NCBI RefSeq assembly: GCF_900114895.1
Contig: NZ_FOUO01000002.1
Location: 248,001 to 312,000, forward strand
Direction: 5' to 3'
Length of the DNA stretch: 64,000 nucleotides
DNA from: Ectothiorhodospira mobilis
GTDB lineage: Bacteria > Pseudomonadota > Gammaproteobacteria > Ectothiorhodospirales > Ectothiorhodospiraceae
Shown here: one piece after another, positions 48,391 to 58,400 of the stretch
Position numbering within the stretch: the stretch's first letter is position 1
How the letters are laid out: each line of letters begins with the position of its first letter
Notes under the pieces: model-generated
Told to the model about the DNA's origin: nothing
The model's input: only the letters and a program-made list of their open reading frames with translations
Databases searched by the model: none
Translations under genes and position numbers: made by a program

Positions 48391-50973
48391 TCACGAGGCC
48401 GCCTGCACGGGGATGACCTTCCGGGCCGCCGCCTCGTAATCGGGCATGCGGTCGAAGTTCATGTAACGGTAGACCTCCGTCGTGTGGGTGTTCAGGTCCC
48501 GGGCATGCTCCTGGTACTCCTGGGGTGTGGGCAGGCGCCCCAACACCGCCGCCACCGCGGCCACCTCCGCCGAGGCCAGGTACACATCCGAGCCGTCCCC
48601 CAAACGGTTGGGGAAGTTGCGGGTGGAGGTGGACACCGCCGTGCACCCCGGGGCCACCCGGGCCTGGTTGCCCATGCACAGGGAACAGCCGGGCAGTTCC
48701 ATGCGCGCCCCGGCGCGGCCGAAGACCCCGTAGTAGCCCTCCTCCCGGAGCTGATCCTGGTCCATGCGCGTGGGCGGGGTGAGCCACAGGCGGGTGGGCA
48801 GCTGGGCCCCTTCGCACTGCTCCAGGACCCGTCCCGCGGCCCGGAAGTGGCCGATGTTGGTCATGCAGGAACCGATGAAGACCTCATCGATCTTCTCGCC
48901 GGCCACCTCCGACAGCAGGCGGGCGTCATCCGGATCGTTGGGGGCGCAGAGGATGGGTTCGCGGATCTCATCGAGATCGATCTCGATCACCGCCGCATAC
49001 TGGGCGTCGGCATCCGCCCGCAACAGGCTCGGCTTCTCCAGCCAGTCCTCCATGGCCCGGGCGCGGCGCTCCAGGGTGGCGGCATCGCCATAGCCGTTGG
49101 CGATCATCCAGCGCAGCAGGGTGACGTTGGACCGCAGGTATTCCGCCACCCGTTCCTCCGCCAGGGTGATGGTGCAGCCTGCGGCGGAGCGTTCGGCGGA
49201 GGCATCGGAGAGTTCGAAGGCCTGCTCCACGGTCAGGTCCTCCAGCCCCTCGATCTCCAGGATGCGGCCGGAGAAGACGTTCTTCTTGCCCCGTTTCTCC
49301 ACCGTCAGCAGCCCCTGCTGGATGGCGGCATGGGGGATGGCGTGCACCAGGTCCCGCAGGGTGATCCCCGGCTGGCGCTGCCCCTTGAAGCGCACCAGCA
49401 CCGATTCGGGCATGTCCAGGGGCATGACCCCGGCGGCGGCGGCAAAGGCCACCAGACCCGAGCCGGCCGGGAAGGAGATCCCCAGGGGGAAGCGGGTATG
49501 GGAATCGGCACCGGTACCCACGGTGTCCGGCAGCAGCATGCGATTGAGCCAGGAGTGGATGATGCCGTCCCCGGGCTTGAGGGCGACCCCGCCCCGCGCC
49601 CGGATGAATTCCGGCAGGGTCTTGTGGGTCTCCACGTCCACCGGCGTGGGATAGGCCGCCGTATGGCAGAAGGACTGCATCACCAGGTCCGCCTGGAAGC
49701 CCAGGCAGGCCAGGTCCTTGAGCTCGTCCCGGGTCATGGGCCCGGTGGTGTCCTGGGAACCCACCGTGGTCATGCGCGGCTCGCAGTAGGTGCCCGGACG
49801 GATCCCGTCCATGCCGCAGGCCCGGCCCACCATCTTCTGGGCCAGGGTGAACCCCCCGCTGCCCTGCACCGGCTCGGTGCGCACGAAGACCTCCGACGGT
49901 CCCCGTCCCAGGGCCTCACGGGCTCGCCCGGTGAGGCCGCGGCCGATGATCAGGGGGATGCGCCCCCCGGCCCGCACCTCATCCAGCATGGTGGCGCTGC
50001 CCAGCTCGAAGGTGGTGATCACCTCGTCGCTGCCGTGACGGCACACCTTGCCCGCATAGGGATGGATGTCCACCACATCCCCGGTCTCCAGGGCGGTGAC
50101 GTCCATCTCGATGGGCAGGGCACCGGCATCCTCCATGGTGTTGAAGAAGATGGGCGCGATCTTGCCGCCGATGCAGACCCCGCCGAAGCGCTTGTTGGGG
50201 ATATGGGGATGATCCTCGCCGATGTACCACAGCACCGAGTTGGTGGCGGACTTGCGCGAGGAACCGGTCCCCATCACGTCCCCCACCAGGGCCACGGGAT
50301 GGCCTTTCTCCTTGAGCTGGGCGATCTGCGCGGCGGCGTCGGTCACCCCCTGGCGGGGCACCTGATACATGGCCCGGGCATGGAGGGGGATATCGGGACG
50401 GCTCCAGGCCTCCCGCGCCGGGGACAGGTCATCGGTGTTGGTCTCGCCCGGCACCTTGAACACGGTGATGGTGAGCACCTCCGGCACCTTCGGCCGCGAG
50501 GTGAACCACTCCGCCTCGGCCCAGGATTCCAGCACCGCCCGGGCATGGGCGTTGCCGCCCTGGGCCTTCTCCGCCACCTGGTCGAAGGCATCGAATACCA
50601 GCAGGGTGTGCTTGAGGGCCTCGGCGGCCGCGGCCCCCAGGGTCTCGTCCTCCAGCAGTTCGATGAGCGGGGCAACATTGTACCCCCCCTGCATGGTGCC
50701 CAGCAGTTCCACCGCGCGCTGGCGGTCGATCAAAGGCGACTGGGCCTCGCCGCGGGCCACCTGCGCCAGGAATTCCGCCTTCACGCGGGCGGCCTCGTCC
50801 ACCCCCGGGGGCACCCGTCGGGTGATCAGCTCCAGCAGAAAGGCCTCCTCCCCCTGGGGCGGGGATTGCAGCAGTTCCACCAGTTGGGCGGTCATCCCGG
50901 CATCCAGCGGCTTGGGCGGCACCCCGAGGGCTTCACGTTCCCGGACATGTTCACGATAGGCTTCAAGCACCAT
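48391..50973 (-). CDS. acnB: Aconitate hydratase B
   Basis: This 860-residue enzyme interconverts citrate and isocitrate in the TCA cycle. It has the N-terminal HEAT-like AcnB domain (about 1-160), then swivel and catalytic domains. The 4Fe-4S cysteines lie in [12 protein letters not shown] and [13 protein letters not shown] at 50973 follows AAGGGG at 4-5 bases; the frame to 51261 crosses the shared promoter region and is rejected. It is divergent from acnA. Confidence 0.97.
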   Translation of the reverse strand: MVLEAYREHVREREALGVPPKPLDAGMTAQLVELLQSPPQGEEAFLLELITRRVPPGVDEAARVKAEFLAQVARGEAQSPLIDRQRAVELLGTMQGGYNVAPLIELLEDETLGAAAAEALKHTLLVFDAFDQVAEKAQGGNAHARAVLESWAEAEWFTSRPKVPEVLTITVFKVPGETNTDDLSPAREAWSRPDIPLHARAMYQVPRQGVTDAAAQIAQLKEKGHPVALVGDVMGTGSSRKSATNSVLWYIGEDHPHIPNKRFGGVCIGGKIAPIFFNTMEDAGALPIEMDVTALETGDVVDIHPYAGKVCRHGSDEVITTFELGSATMLDEVRAGGRIPLIIGRGLTGRAREALGRGPSEVFVRTEPVQGSGGFTLAQKMVGRACGMDGIRPGTYCEPRMTTVGSQDTTGPMTRDELKDLACLGFQADLVMQSFCHTAAYPTPVDVETHKTLPEFIRARGGVALKPGDGIIHSWLNRMLLPDTVGTGADSHTRFPLGISFPAGSGLVAFAAAAGVMPLDMPESVLVRFKGQRQPGITLRDLVHAIPHAAIQQGLLTVEKRGKKNVFSGRILEIEGLEDLTVEQAFELSDASAERSAAGCTITLAEERVAEYLRSNVTLLRWMIANGYGDAATLERRARAMEDWLEKPSLLRADADAQYAAVIEIDLDEIREPILCAPNDPDDARLLSEVAGEKIDEVFIGSCMTNIGHFRAAGRVLEQCEGAQLPTRLWLTPPTRMDQDQLREEGYYGVFGRAGARMELPGCSLCMGNQARVAPGCTAVSTSTRNFPNRLGDGSDVYLASAEVAAVAAVLGRLPTPQEYQEHARDLNTHTTEVYRYMNFDRMPDYEAAARKVIPVQAAS

Positions 50974-51248
50974 TGGTCCCCTTGTTGCAGAAAGACCCCG
51001 CGGCGCGGGGAAGGCCATGCGACCCCTTGATCGTTCTGTGTTTTTGACAATTGGAGATATTGCGCGGCAGCATTCTAAACCAGCGTGCGCAAGCAGACCA
51101 CTCGGGTGCCGCACCTCTGCCCGACGGTGCTTCGCCGTCTTCACTCCGTGCCACGCCATGCCATACTGCATGCGGGAGCCGCCGCCTCGGGACCGGCCGA
51201 GAACGATGCGGCACCCCAATCCGCCCCACGACCGAGGGAAGTAGCGCG
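50974..51248. promoter_or_regulatory. Divergent control region between acnB and acnA
   Basis: This 275-base region serves two divergent aconitase genes. It contains a small hairpin CCCCGC-GGC-GCGGGG near acnB, an AT-rich patch with TTGACAATT at 51045, and a candidate acnA promoter TTCACT (51140-51145) to CATACT (51162-51167) with 16-base spacing. No gene is seen in it. Confidence 0.6.
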
Positions 51249-53990
51249 ATGACCGATACATTCCAGACCCGTTCCCGCCTCGAGGTGGAAGACCGCAGCT
51301 ACCACATCCACAGCCTGGCCCCCCTGCGGGAGCGCTACGATGTGGACCGTCTGCCCTATGCCCTCAAGGTGCTCCTGGAAAATCTGCTGCGCAACGAGGA
51401 CGGCGACAACGTCACCCCCCAGCAGATCGAGGCCCTGCTGGCCTGGGACCCCGCTGCCGAACCCAGCCAGGAGATCGCCTTCACCCCGGCCCGGGTGCTG
51501 CTGCAGGATTTCACCGGGGTGCCGGCGGTGGTGGACCTGGCGGCCATGCGCGATGCCATGAGCGCCCTGGGCAAGGATCCCAATCGCATCAACCCCCTGG
51601 CCCCGGTGGACCTGGTCATCGACCACTCGGTGATGGTGGACTACTACAACCAGCGCAACGCCCTGGACCTGAACATCAAGCTGGAATACCACCGCAACCG
51701 GGAGCGTTACCAGTTCCTGCGCTGGGGACAAAAGGCCTTCGAGAACTTCCGGGTGGTGCCGCCGGGGACCGGCATCGTGCACCAGGTGAACCTGGAATAC
51801 CTGGCGCAGACGGTGTTCGTGCGCGAGGACAACGGCGAATGCCACGCCTACCCCGACACCCTGGTGGGCACCGACTCCCACACCACCATGGTCAACGGCC
51901 TGGGGGTCCTGGGCTGGGGCGTGGGCGGCATCGAGGCGGAGGCGGCCATGCTGGGCCAGCCCGTGTCCATGCTCATCCCCCAGGTGGTGGGATTCCGGCT
52001 CACCGGCCGGCTGCCGGAGGGGGCCACGGCCACGGACCTGGTGCTCACCGTCACCCAGATGCTCCGGCAGCGGGGCGTGGTGGGCAAGTTCGTGGAATTC
52101 TTCGGCGACGGTCTGGAGCACCTGCCCCTGGCGGACCGGGCCACCATCGCCAACATGGCCCCGGAATACGGGGCCACCTGCGGCATCTTCCCCGTGGACA
52201 GCGAGACCCTGACCTATCTCAGGCTGTCGGGACGCGATGAGCAGCAGGTGGCCCTGGTGGAGGCCTATGCCCGGGAACAGGGGCTCTGGCGGGAGAAGGG
52301 CGGCCGCGAGCCCGAATACAGCGAGCTGCTGGAGCTGGACCTGGGTAGCGTCGTGCCCAGCCTGGCCGGACCCAAGCGGCCCCAGGACCGCATCCCCCTG
52401 GACCGGGCCCGCGGCAGCTTCATGGACACCCTGGATCAATTCCTGCGGGAGCATCACGCCGCGCCGGCGGACGATCAGGAGGAGCGCTTCGCCGACGAGG
52501 GCGGCCACGCCGCCCCCGGGGTGGACGACTGCCACGAGAAGGGCGCGGTGGAATTCGAGATGGACGGCCAGCGCCACCTGCTCAAGCACGGTGCCGTGGT
52601 GATCGCCGCCATCACCTCCTGCACCAACACCTCCAACCCCGCCGTCCTGCTGGCCGCGGGCCTCGTGGCGAAGAAGGCCCATGAACGGGGGCTGCGGCCC
52701 AAGCCCTGGGTGAAGACCTCCCTCGCCCCCGGCTCCCAGGTGGTGCCCGCCTATCTGAAGAAGGCCGGACTGATGGATGCCCTGGAGGACCTGGGTTTTG
52801 GTGTGGTGGGCTTTGGCTGCACCACCTGCATCGGCAATGCCGGCCCCCTGCCCGGCCCCATCGCCGAGGCCATCCGCAAGGGAGACCTGATGGTGGCCTC
52901 GGTGCTCTCCGGCAACCGCAACTTCGAGGGACGCATCCACCCCGACGTGCGCACCAACTACCTGGCCTCGCCGCCGCTGGTGGTGGCCTATGCCCTGGCG
53001 GGCTCCATGGCCGTGGACCTGTACAAGGACCCCCTGGGCACCGACAGCGCGGGACATCCGGTCTTTCTCAAGGACATCTGGCCCAGCCAGGCGGAGATCA
53101 ACGCCCTCATGCATGCCCATATCACCTCGCAGATCTACCGGGAGAAGTACGCCGACGTCTTCCAGGGAGACAGCCACTGGCAGGGCATCGAGATCAGCGA
53201 ATCCGAGCGCTACGACTGGCGGGAATCCACCTACGTCAAACATCCGCCCTACTTCGAGGGCATGACTCTGACCCCCGAGCCTCCGGCCCCGGTGCAGGGG
53301 GCCCGCTGCCTGGTGATGGTGGGGGACTCCATCACCACCGACCACATCTCCCCTGCCGGCGGCATCCACCCCGAGAGCCCCGCGGGACGTTATCTGCAGG
53401 AACACGGCATCGAGCCCAAGGAGTTCAACTCCTACGGCTCCCGCCGGGGCAATCACGAGGTGATGATGCGCGGTACCTTCGCCAACGTGCGCCTGCGCAA
53501 CCGCATGGCCCCGGGCACGGAGGGGGGATGGACCACCCACCTGCCCGAAGGTGAGGCCATGACCGTCTATGATGCCGCCATGCGCTACCAGCATGAGGGC
53601 GTACCGCTCATCGTCCTGGCGGGCAAGGAATACGGCACCGGCTCCTCCCGGGACTGGGCGGCCAAGGGCACCCGCCTTTTGGGCATCCGGGCCGTGATCG
53701 CCGAGAGCTTCGAGCGCATCCACCGCTCCAATCTGGTGGGCTTCGGCGTCCTGCCGCTGCAGTTCCAGGAGGGAGAAAGCGCCGAGTCCCTGGGGCTGAC
53801 GGGGCACGAGCGCTTCGACATCGAACCCCTGGAGGGGGGGCCGAAGACGGCCCAGGTCACCGCCCGGGCCGAAGATGGCGGCGAGATCCGATTCACCGCC
53901 CGGGTGCGCATCGACACCCCCAATGAATGGGCCTACTATCGCCACGGCGGTATCCTGCACTACGTGCTGCGGCAACTGGCGATGGACTGA
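51249..53990 (+). CDS. acnA: Aconitate hydratase A
   Basis: This 913-residue IRP/AcnA-type aconitase has [22 protein letters not shown] and Fe-S cysteines in [11 protein letters not shown] and [12 protein letters not shown]. The C-terminal swivel domain contains [13 protein letters not shown] with the catalytic Ser/Arg. A 25-residue insert rich in Asp, Glu and His (about 410-435) makes it slightly longer than E. coli AcnA (891). ATG at 51249 is chosen over a long upstream frame from 51051. In E. coli AcnA is the stress-type isozyme; having both isozymes divergently paired suggests opposite regulation. Confidence 0.97.
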   Translation: MTDTFQTRSRLEVEDRSYHIHSLAPLRERYDVDRLPYALKVLLENLLRNEDGDNVTPQQIEALLAWDPAAEPSQEIAFTPARVLLQDFTGVPAVVDLAAMRDAMSALGKDPNRINPLAPVDLVIDHSVMVDYYNQRNALDLNIKLEYHRNRERYQFLRWGQKAFENFRVVPPGTGIVHQVNLEYLAQTVFVREDNGECHAYPDTLVGTDSHTTMVNGLGVLGWGVGGIEAEAAMLGQPVSMLIPQVVGFRLTGRLPEGATATDLVLTVTQMLRQRGVVGKFVEFFGDGLEHLPLADRATIANMAPEYGATCGIFPVDSETLTYLRLSGRDEQQVALVEAYAREQGLWREKGGREPEYSELLELDLGSVVPSLAGPKRPQDRIPLDRARGSFMDTLDQFLREHHAAPADDQEERFADEGGHAAPGVDDCHEKGAVEFEMDGQRHLLKHGAVVIAAITSCTNTSNPAVLLAAGLVAKKAHERGLRPKPWVKTSLAPGSQVVPAYLKKAGLMDALEDLGFGVVGFGCTTCIGNAGPLPGPIAEAIRKGDLMVASVLSGNRNFEGRIHPDVRTNYLASPPLVVAYALAGSMAVDLYKDPLGTDSAGHPVFLKDIWPSQAEINALMHAHITSQIYREKYADVFQGDSHWQGIEISESERYDWRESTYVKHPPYFEGMTLTPEPPAPVQGARCLVMVGDSITTDHISPAGGIHPESPAGRYLQEHGIEPKEFNSYGSRRGNHEVMMRGTFANVRLRNRMAPGTEGGWTTHLPEGEAMTVYDAAMRYQHEGVPLIVLAGKEYGTGSSRDWAAKGTRLLGIRAVIAESFERIHRSNLVGFGVLPLQFQEGESAESLGLTGHERFDIEPLEGGPKTAQVTARAEDGGEIRFTARVRIDTPNEWAYYRHGGILHYVLRQLAMD

Positions 53991-54055
53991 GACAACGGCA
54001 GGCAAGCCCCCATAAGACCCCGCCGCGGAGCGGCGGGGACCGCACAAGGATCCCC

Positions 54056-55264
54056 ATGGAACGCAGAAAGACCCTCCCCACCCAGGACGCCCACCCCGGC
54101 ATGATCGTCGCCGAGGATGTACGCGACCGCAGCGGCCGGCTGCTGATCCCCGCCGGGGCGCCACTGAAGGAGAAGCATCTGCGGGTGTTGAAGATCTGGG
54201 GCATCACCACCCTGAGCGTTCGGGATCCCTCCGGTGCGGCGGCGCACCAGGCCCCTGCCGACGGGGATGGGGCGATGCAGCCCGCAACGGATGCCCAGGC
54301 CCGGGCCGAGGCGGTCCTGCGGGAGGTCTTCCGCCACGCGGACCTGGAACACCCCCCCCATGGGCACCCTGTTCCGCCTGGCGGTGGAACGCCTCTCCCG
54401 GCGCCTGGAGCAGGCATGATCCCCGGGATCGTGCAGGACGTGCTCCGCCGCGATCCGGACCTGGGCACCCTGGCGGACCTCTACCATCGTATCCAGGCGG
54501 TCATCGACGACCCCGCCAGCTCCCTGGATACCGTGGCCCGCACCATCGGCGCCGATCCCGCCCTCAGCGCCCGCATCCTGCGCATCGCCAACAGCAGCCT
54601 CTACCAGTTCCCCACCCGGGTGGAGTCCATCCCCCAGGCCATCGGCATCCTCGGCACACAACAGGTACGGGACCTGGTGCTGGCGGCCACCCTCATCCGC
54701 CACTTCAGCCGCATCCCGGTGAGCGGCGTGGACATGGATTCCTTCTGGCGGCACAGCATCGGCTGCGCCCTGATGGCCCGATCGGTGGCATTTTTCCGAC
54801 GGGAGGCGAACCTGGAACGGGCATACGTGGCAGGACTCCTGCATGATATCGGCCGCCTGATCCTGTTCATGCACCTGGAGGATTGGGCCACCCGCGTGCT
54901 GGCGGCACGCGACCGCAGCGGCGATCTGCTGTACCGGGTGGAATCCCGGGAACTGGGCTTTGACCACAGCCAGTTGGGAGCGGCCCTGCTGGAGCACTGG
55001 CGGCTGCCCCCGGCCCTCATCGAACCGGTACGCCATCACCACAGCCCGGACGAGGCCCGCCGGTATCCCATGGAGACCGCCACGGTACACCTGGCGGACA
55101 GCATGGCCCATGCCCTGCGTCTGGGCACCAGCGGCGAACGCTACTGCCCCGCCGTGGAAGAGACGGCCTGGCAGCGCCTGGCCCTGCCCGAATCCGCCCT
55201 GGAGCAGATCGCCGCACAGACGGACCGGCACTACCAGCAGACACTGGAAGTGTTTCTGACATGA
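54056..55264 (+). CDS. HDOD domain protein, probably two coupled frames fused by an indel
   Basis: As sequenced this is one 402-residue frame. Residues 1-60 hold a conserved regulatory module (PGMIVAEDVRDRSGRLLIPAG, LKIWGI). Residues from about 121 hold an HDOD domain (IGADPALSARILRIANSS, LLHDIGRL, HHHSPDEA) of the kind that regulates signalling rather than hydrolysing phosphodiester bonds. Between them, after a run of eight Cs (54352-54359), the translation turns into a Pro/Gly-rich stretch. The +1 frame there instead reads naturally (PMGTLFRLAVERLSRRLEQA) and ends with TGA overlapping ATG at 54416. With seven Cs there would be a 121-residue protein and a 282-residue HDOD protein. The stop overlaps the next gene by four bases. 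Confidence 0.8.
   Translation: MERRKTLPTQDAHPGMIVAEDVRDRSGRLLIPAGAPLKEKHLRVLKIWGITTLSVRDPSGAAAHQAPADGDGAMQPATDAQARAEAVLREVFRHADLEHPPHGHPVPPGGGTPLPAPGAGMIPGIVQDVLRRDPDLGTLADLYHRIQAVIDDPASSLDTVARTIGADPALSARILRIANSSLYQFPTRVESIPQAIGILGTQQVRDLVLAATLIRHFSRIPVSGVDMDSFWRHSIGCALMARSVAFFRREANLERAYVAGLLHDIGRLILFMHLEDWATRVLAARDRSGDLLYRVESRELGFDHSQLGAALLEHWRLPPALIEPVRHHHSPDEARRYPMETATVHLADSMAHALRLGTSGERYCPAVEETAWQRLALPESALEQIAAQTDRHYQQTLEVFLT
54352..54359 (+). other. C8 homopolymer at a probable frameshift
   Basis: Eight consecutive cytosines sit exactly where the likely reading frame changes. Removing one C joins the upstream module to the natural-looking frame ending at 54419. It is a sequencing-error or slippage hot spot. 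Confidence 0.7.
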
Positions 55265-57267
55265 GCAACGGGAGCAGCTACGGGATGACCGTGACAGACA
55301 AGGACCAGGAGCCGACCCCCGGAGACGTCTATTTGAGGGAGCGCGTGCGGCATCTGGAAGAGGCGGCGCAACGTCACCAGTATGCCCTGGACGTGCTGCT
55401 GTCCATCACCACCCTGTTCGGCGACCACGAGCAGGACCGGGATCCCGGCCCCATCCTGGAGAAGGCCCACGACTGCATCCATCGCCTCCTGTCCCTGGAG
55501 GACGCCGGGTATTACCTGGTGGATGACGCCTCGGACTTCCGCCTCCATTACCGCCCACCGGACGCGGGCGCCGGGGCAGACCTGGAGCGCAGGGTCGATG
55601 CATTCATCGAAGACGGCACCTTCGCCTGGGCCCTCAACCAGAACCGCCCGGTATGCCTGCCGGCCCGGGACAGCGGCGAAGTCCATTGGGTGCTGCACGT
55701 GATCGCCACCCGCTCCCGCATCCGAGGCATGTTCGTGGGCCGCATCCAGAGCCAGTCCCTGCAACGGGACGAACTGGGCCTGCGGCTGCTTACCCTGGTG
55801 CTGTTCCACGCCGCCTATGCCCTGGAGAGCGCGGACCTCTACGCCCTCCTGGCCCGGCAGCGGGAGACCCTGGAGCGCGTCTCCCGGCGCCAGTCCGAGG
55901 CCCTCGCCCATCAGTACAGCCACGACACCCTCACCGGCCTGCCCAACCGCATCCTGTTCGGCGACCGCCTGAACCAGTTGCTGGGATCGCATCAGGAACA
56001 GGGGGAATGGGGAGGCTACCTGGCCGTGATCCTCATGGACCTGGATCATTTCAAGCGCATCAACGATTCCCTGGGTCACCGCGCCGGGGACCGCCTCCTG
56101 CAGCGGGTGGCCACGGACCTGCAGGGCCTGCTCTCCGACGAGGCCATGACCGCCCGCTACCGCCTGCGGCGGGCGGAGATCACCCTATCGCGTCTAGGCG
56201 GGGACGAGTTCGGTATCCTTCTGAATGCAGTGGAGTCTCCGGACCTGGCGGCACGAGTGGCCCATCGCCTGGTGCAGGCCGTGAACCGGGAGTACGAGGT
56301 GGAGGGGCACGCCGTCTTCCTTGCCTGCAGCGCCGGGGTCAGCATCCACCCCCTGGACGGCGAGGACGGCGAAACCCTGATCAAGAACGCCGACGCCGCC
56401 CTGCACGAGGCCAAGCGCCAGGGACGCAACGGATACCACTTCTATACCCGGGAGATGAATTCCCACAGCTACCGGTATCTGGTCCTGGAGAACGCATTGG
56501 CCAAGGCCCTCTCCCGAGACCAGCTGGAGATCCACTACCAGCCGCAGATCTGCCTCGCCAGCGGACGGGTCCGTGGCATGGAGGCCCTGCTGCGCTGGGA
56601 GCATCCCCAGGAAGGCATGCTCCCCCCGGCCCAGTTCATCCCCATCGCCGAGGAGACGGGGCTCATCGAGGGCCTGGGGGCCTGGGTGATGCAGCGGGTC
56701 TGCCGGGATCTGCAGCAGTTGGAGGCCGGGGGGCTGCGGCCGGAGTGGGTGGCCGTCAACCTCTCCCCGCGGCAGTTTCGCCAGGCAGATCTGGTGCAGA
56801 CCTACCGGGACATCCTGCGCCAGGGGGACATCCCGCCGCAGTGGATCGAGCTGGAACTCACCGAGAGCACCCTCATGCAGGACGTGGACGCTGCGGTGAA
56901 CAGCCTGCGGCAACTGCACCACCTGGGTTTCCGCCTGGCCGTGGACGACTTCGGCACGGGCTACTCCTCCCTGAGCCACCTCAAGAACTTCCCCATCCAC
57001 ACCCTCAAGGTGGACCGGACCTTCGTACAGGACGCCCCGGAGGATGCCAACGACGCCGCCATCGTCACCGCCATCGTGGCCATGGCTAAGGGGCTGGGTC
57101 TGGAAGTCATCGCCGAGGGGGTGGAAACCTCCGAGCAACTGGCCTTCGTGAAAGGCCTGGACTGCGGCCTGGTGCAGGGGTTTTATTACGCCCGCCCCGC
57201 CCCCCTGGAGACCTTGATCCCCCTCCTGGAGACGCCGCCCCGGAACCGGCTGCCTCCCCCCCACTGA
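55261..57267 (+). CDS. GAF-like-GGDEF-EAL c-di-GMP turnover protein
   Basis: This 668-residue cytosolic protein has an N-terminal coiled segment and a GAF-like sensor (about 40-200). The GGDEF domain (about 225-400) has an intact GGDEF motif but a degenerate I-site (RAEI in place of RxxD). The EAL domain (about 410-655) retains GMEALLRWEHP, VNLSPRQF, ELELTES, DDFGTGYSSL, LKVDRTFV, AEGVET and QGFYYARP, so phosphodiesterase activity is likely. Cyclase activity is also possible and would lack product inhibition. It overlaps the HDOD gene by four bases (ATGA), implying coupled expression and a shared pathway. Confidence 0.93.
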   Translation: MSNGSSYGMTVTDKDQEPTPGDVYLRERVRHLEEAAQRHQYALDVLLSITTLFGDHEQDRDPGPILEKAHDCIHRLLSLEDAGYYLVDDASDFRLHYRPPDAGAGADLERRVDAFIEDGTFAWALNQNRPVCLPARDSGEVHWVLHVIATRSRIRGMFVGRIQSQSLQRDELGLRLLTLVLFHAAYALESADLYALLARQRETLERVSRRQSEALAHQYSHDTLTGLPNRILFGDRLNQLLGSHQEQGEWGGYLAVILMDLDHFKRINDSLGHRAGDRLLQRVATDLQGLLSDEAMTARYRLRRAEITLSRLGGDEFGILLNAVESPDLAARVAHRLVQAVNREYEVEGHAVFLACSAGVSIHPLDGEDGETLIKNADAALHEAKRQGRNGYHFYTREMNSHSYRYLVLENALAKALSRDQLEIHYQPQICLASGRVRGMEALLRWEHPQEGMLPPAQFIPIAEETGLIEGLGAWVMQRVCRDLQQLEAGGLRPEWVAVNLSPRQFRQADLVQTYRDILRQGDIPPQWIELELTESTLMQDVDAAVNSLRQLHHLGFRLAVDDFGTGYSSLSHLKNFPIHTLKVDRTFVQDAPEDANDAAIVTAIVAMAKGLGLEVIAEGVETSEQLAFVKGLDCGLVQGFYYARPAPLETLIPLLETPPRNRLPPPH

Positions 57268-57314
57268 AGCGGATTCCCTCAACACACCGCAGTCTCGTTC
57301 GTTCTGCCAACCCC

Positions 57315-57374
57315 TGGGAGCGCCGAGCCCCAGCTCGGCATCCTTCCTAAGCCGAGCTGGGGCTCAGCGTTCCC
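57315..57374. repeat. Array hairpin 1
   Basis: Arms 57315-57339 and 57351-57374 with loop ATCCTTCCTAA. One mismatch (CTCAGCG in the right arm) distinguishes it from the other copies. Confidence 0.9.
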
Positions 57375-57570
57375 GGCATGACCCACCTCGCCCGGGGAAC
57401 CCCGGAAAGCCCACCCCGGCGGTGACCACAACGCCCGTAGCGACCGGATGGCCGGTGACCCACAGGCATTCAGGCTCTCCGGGTGGCACTCCTCCATGAA
57501 ATGCAAGTACTTCCAATCCAGGCAAAGGTGAATCCAGATACAGGAGAGAAACCGCAGCTGTGCCCATCCC

Positions 57571-57632
57571 TGGGAGCGCCGAGCCCCAGCTCGGCATCCA
57601 TTCCCAAGCCGAGCTGGGGCTCGGCGTTCCCA
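57571..57632. repeat. Array hairpin 2
   Basis: Same arms, but the loop reads ATCCATTCCCAA, the most divergent loop of the five. Confidence 0.9.
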
Positions 57633-57823
57633 GCGTGACCCACCTCGCCCGGAACCCAGAAAGCCCACCCCGGTGATGACCACGACGCCCGTGGAGGCCG
57701 GATGGCCGGTGGCCAATACGCATCCAGGCTCTCGGTCAGCACTCATCCAAGAGATGTAAGCCTTTCCAATGCAAGGCAAAGGTGAATCCAGGTGCGGGGG
57801 ATCACCGCAGCCATGCCAACCCC

Positions 57824-57884
57824 TGGGAGCGCCGAGCCCCAGCTCGGCATCCTTCCTAAGCCGAGCTGGGGCTCGGCGTTCCCA
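57824..57884. repeat. Array hairpin 3
   Basis: Same arms with loop ATCCTTCCTAA. It is followed by the second A-type spacer. Confidence 0.9.
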
Positions 57885-58076
57885 GCGTGACCCACCTCGC
57901 CCGGAACCCAGAAAGCCCACCCCGGTGATGACCACAACGCCAGTGGCGGCCGGATGGCCGGTGACCCACAGGCATTCAGGCTCTCCAGATGGCACTCCTC
58001 CATGAAATGCAAGTACTTCCAATCCAGGCAAAGGTGAATCCATATACAGGAGAGAAACCGCAGCTGTGCCCATCCC

Positions 58077-58137
58077 TGGGAGCGCCGAGCCCCAGCTCGG
58101 CATCCTTCCTAAGCCGAGCTGGGGCTCGGCGTTCCCA
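58077..58137. repeat. Array hairpin 4
   Basis: Same arms and loop as hairpin 3. It is followed by the second B-type spacer. Confidence 0.9.
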
Positions 58138-58328
58138 GCGTGACCCACCTCGCCCGGAACCCAGAAAGCCCACCCCGGTGATGACCACGACGCCCGTGGA
58201 GGCCGGATGGCCGGTGGCCAATACGCATCCAGGCTCTCGGTCAGCACTCATCCAAGAGATGTAAGCCTTTCCAATGCAAGGCAAAGGTGAATCCAGGTGC
58301 GGGGGATCACCGCAGCCATGCCAACCCC

Positions 58329-58390
58329 TGGGAGCGCCGAGCCCCAGCTCGGCATCCTTCCTTAAGCCGAGCTGGGGCTCGGCGTTCCCA
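58329..58390. repeat. Array hairpin 5
   Basis: Same arms; the loop has one extra T (CCTTAAGCC). It ends 10 bases before the fumC stop codon and could terminate the fumC transcript. Confidence 0.9.
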
Positions 58391-58400
58391 GGATGTCGCT

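Larger units (their letters stand above)
57315..58390. repeat. Composite tandem array of five long hairpins with alternating spacers
   Basis: Five near-identical 60-62-base hairpins lie at 57315-57374, 57571-57632, 57824-57884, 58077-58137 and 58329-58390, spaced about 252-256 bases. Each has arms of about 25 bases (TGGGAGCGCCGAGCCCCAGC, then TCGGC, with its complement) and an 11-13-base loop. The four spacers alternate types A (57375-57570, 57885-58076) and B (57633-57823, 58138-58328). The two B spacers are identical over 191 bases. A and B share a conserved core. The array fills the 1.1-kb gap before the fumC stop. Frames through it on both strands are repeats, not genes. Confidence 0.95.

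Noticed and set aside
51141-54164. 1007-codon minus-strand frame
   Set aside because: It is antisense to acnA, has composition typical of antisense GC-rich DNA and no domain.
57279-58247. 322-codon and other frames through the repeat array
   Set aside because: The frame consists of repeated WERRAPARL and GNAEPQLG-type translations of the hairpins. No start site and no protein family.
57315-58390. CRISPR array
   Set aside because: Repeats are 60-base hairpins about 253 bases apart, and the spacers are themselves repeated. No cas genes are nearby.
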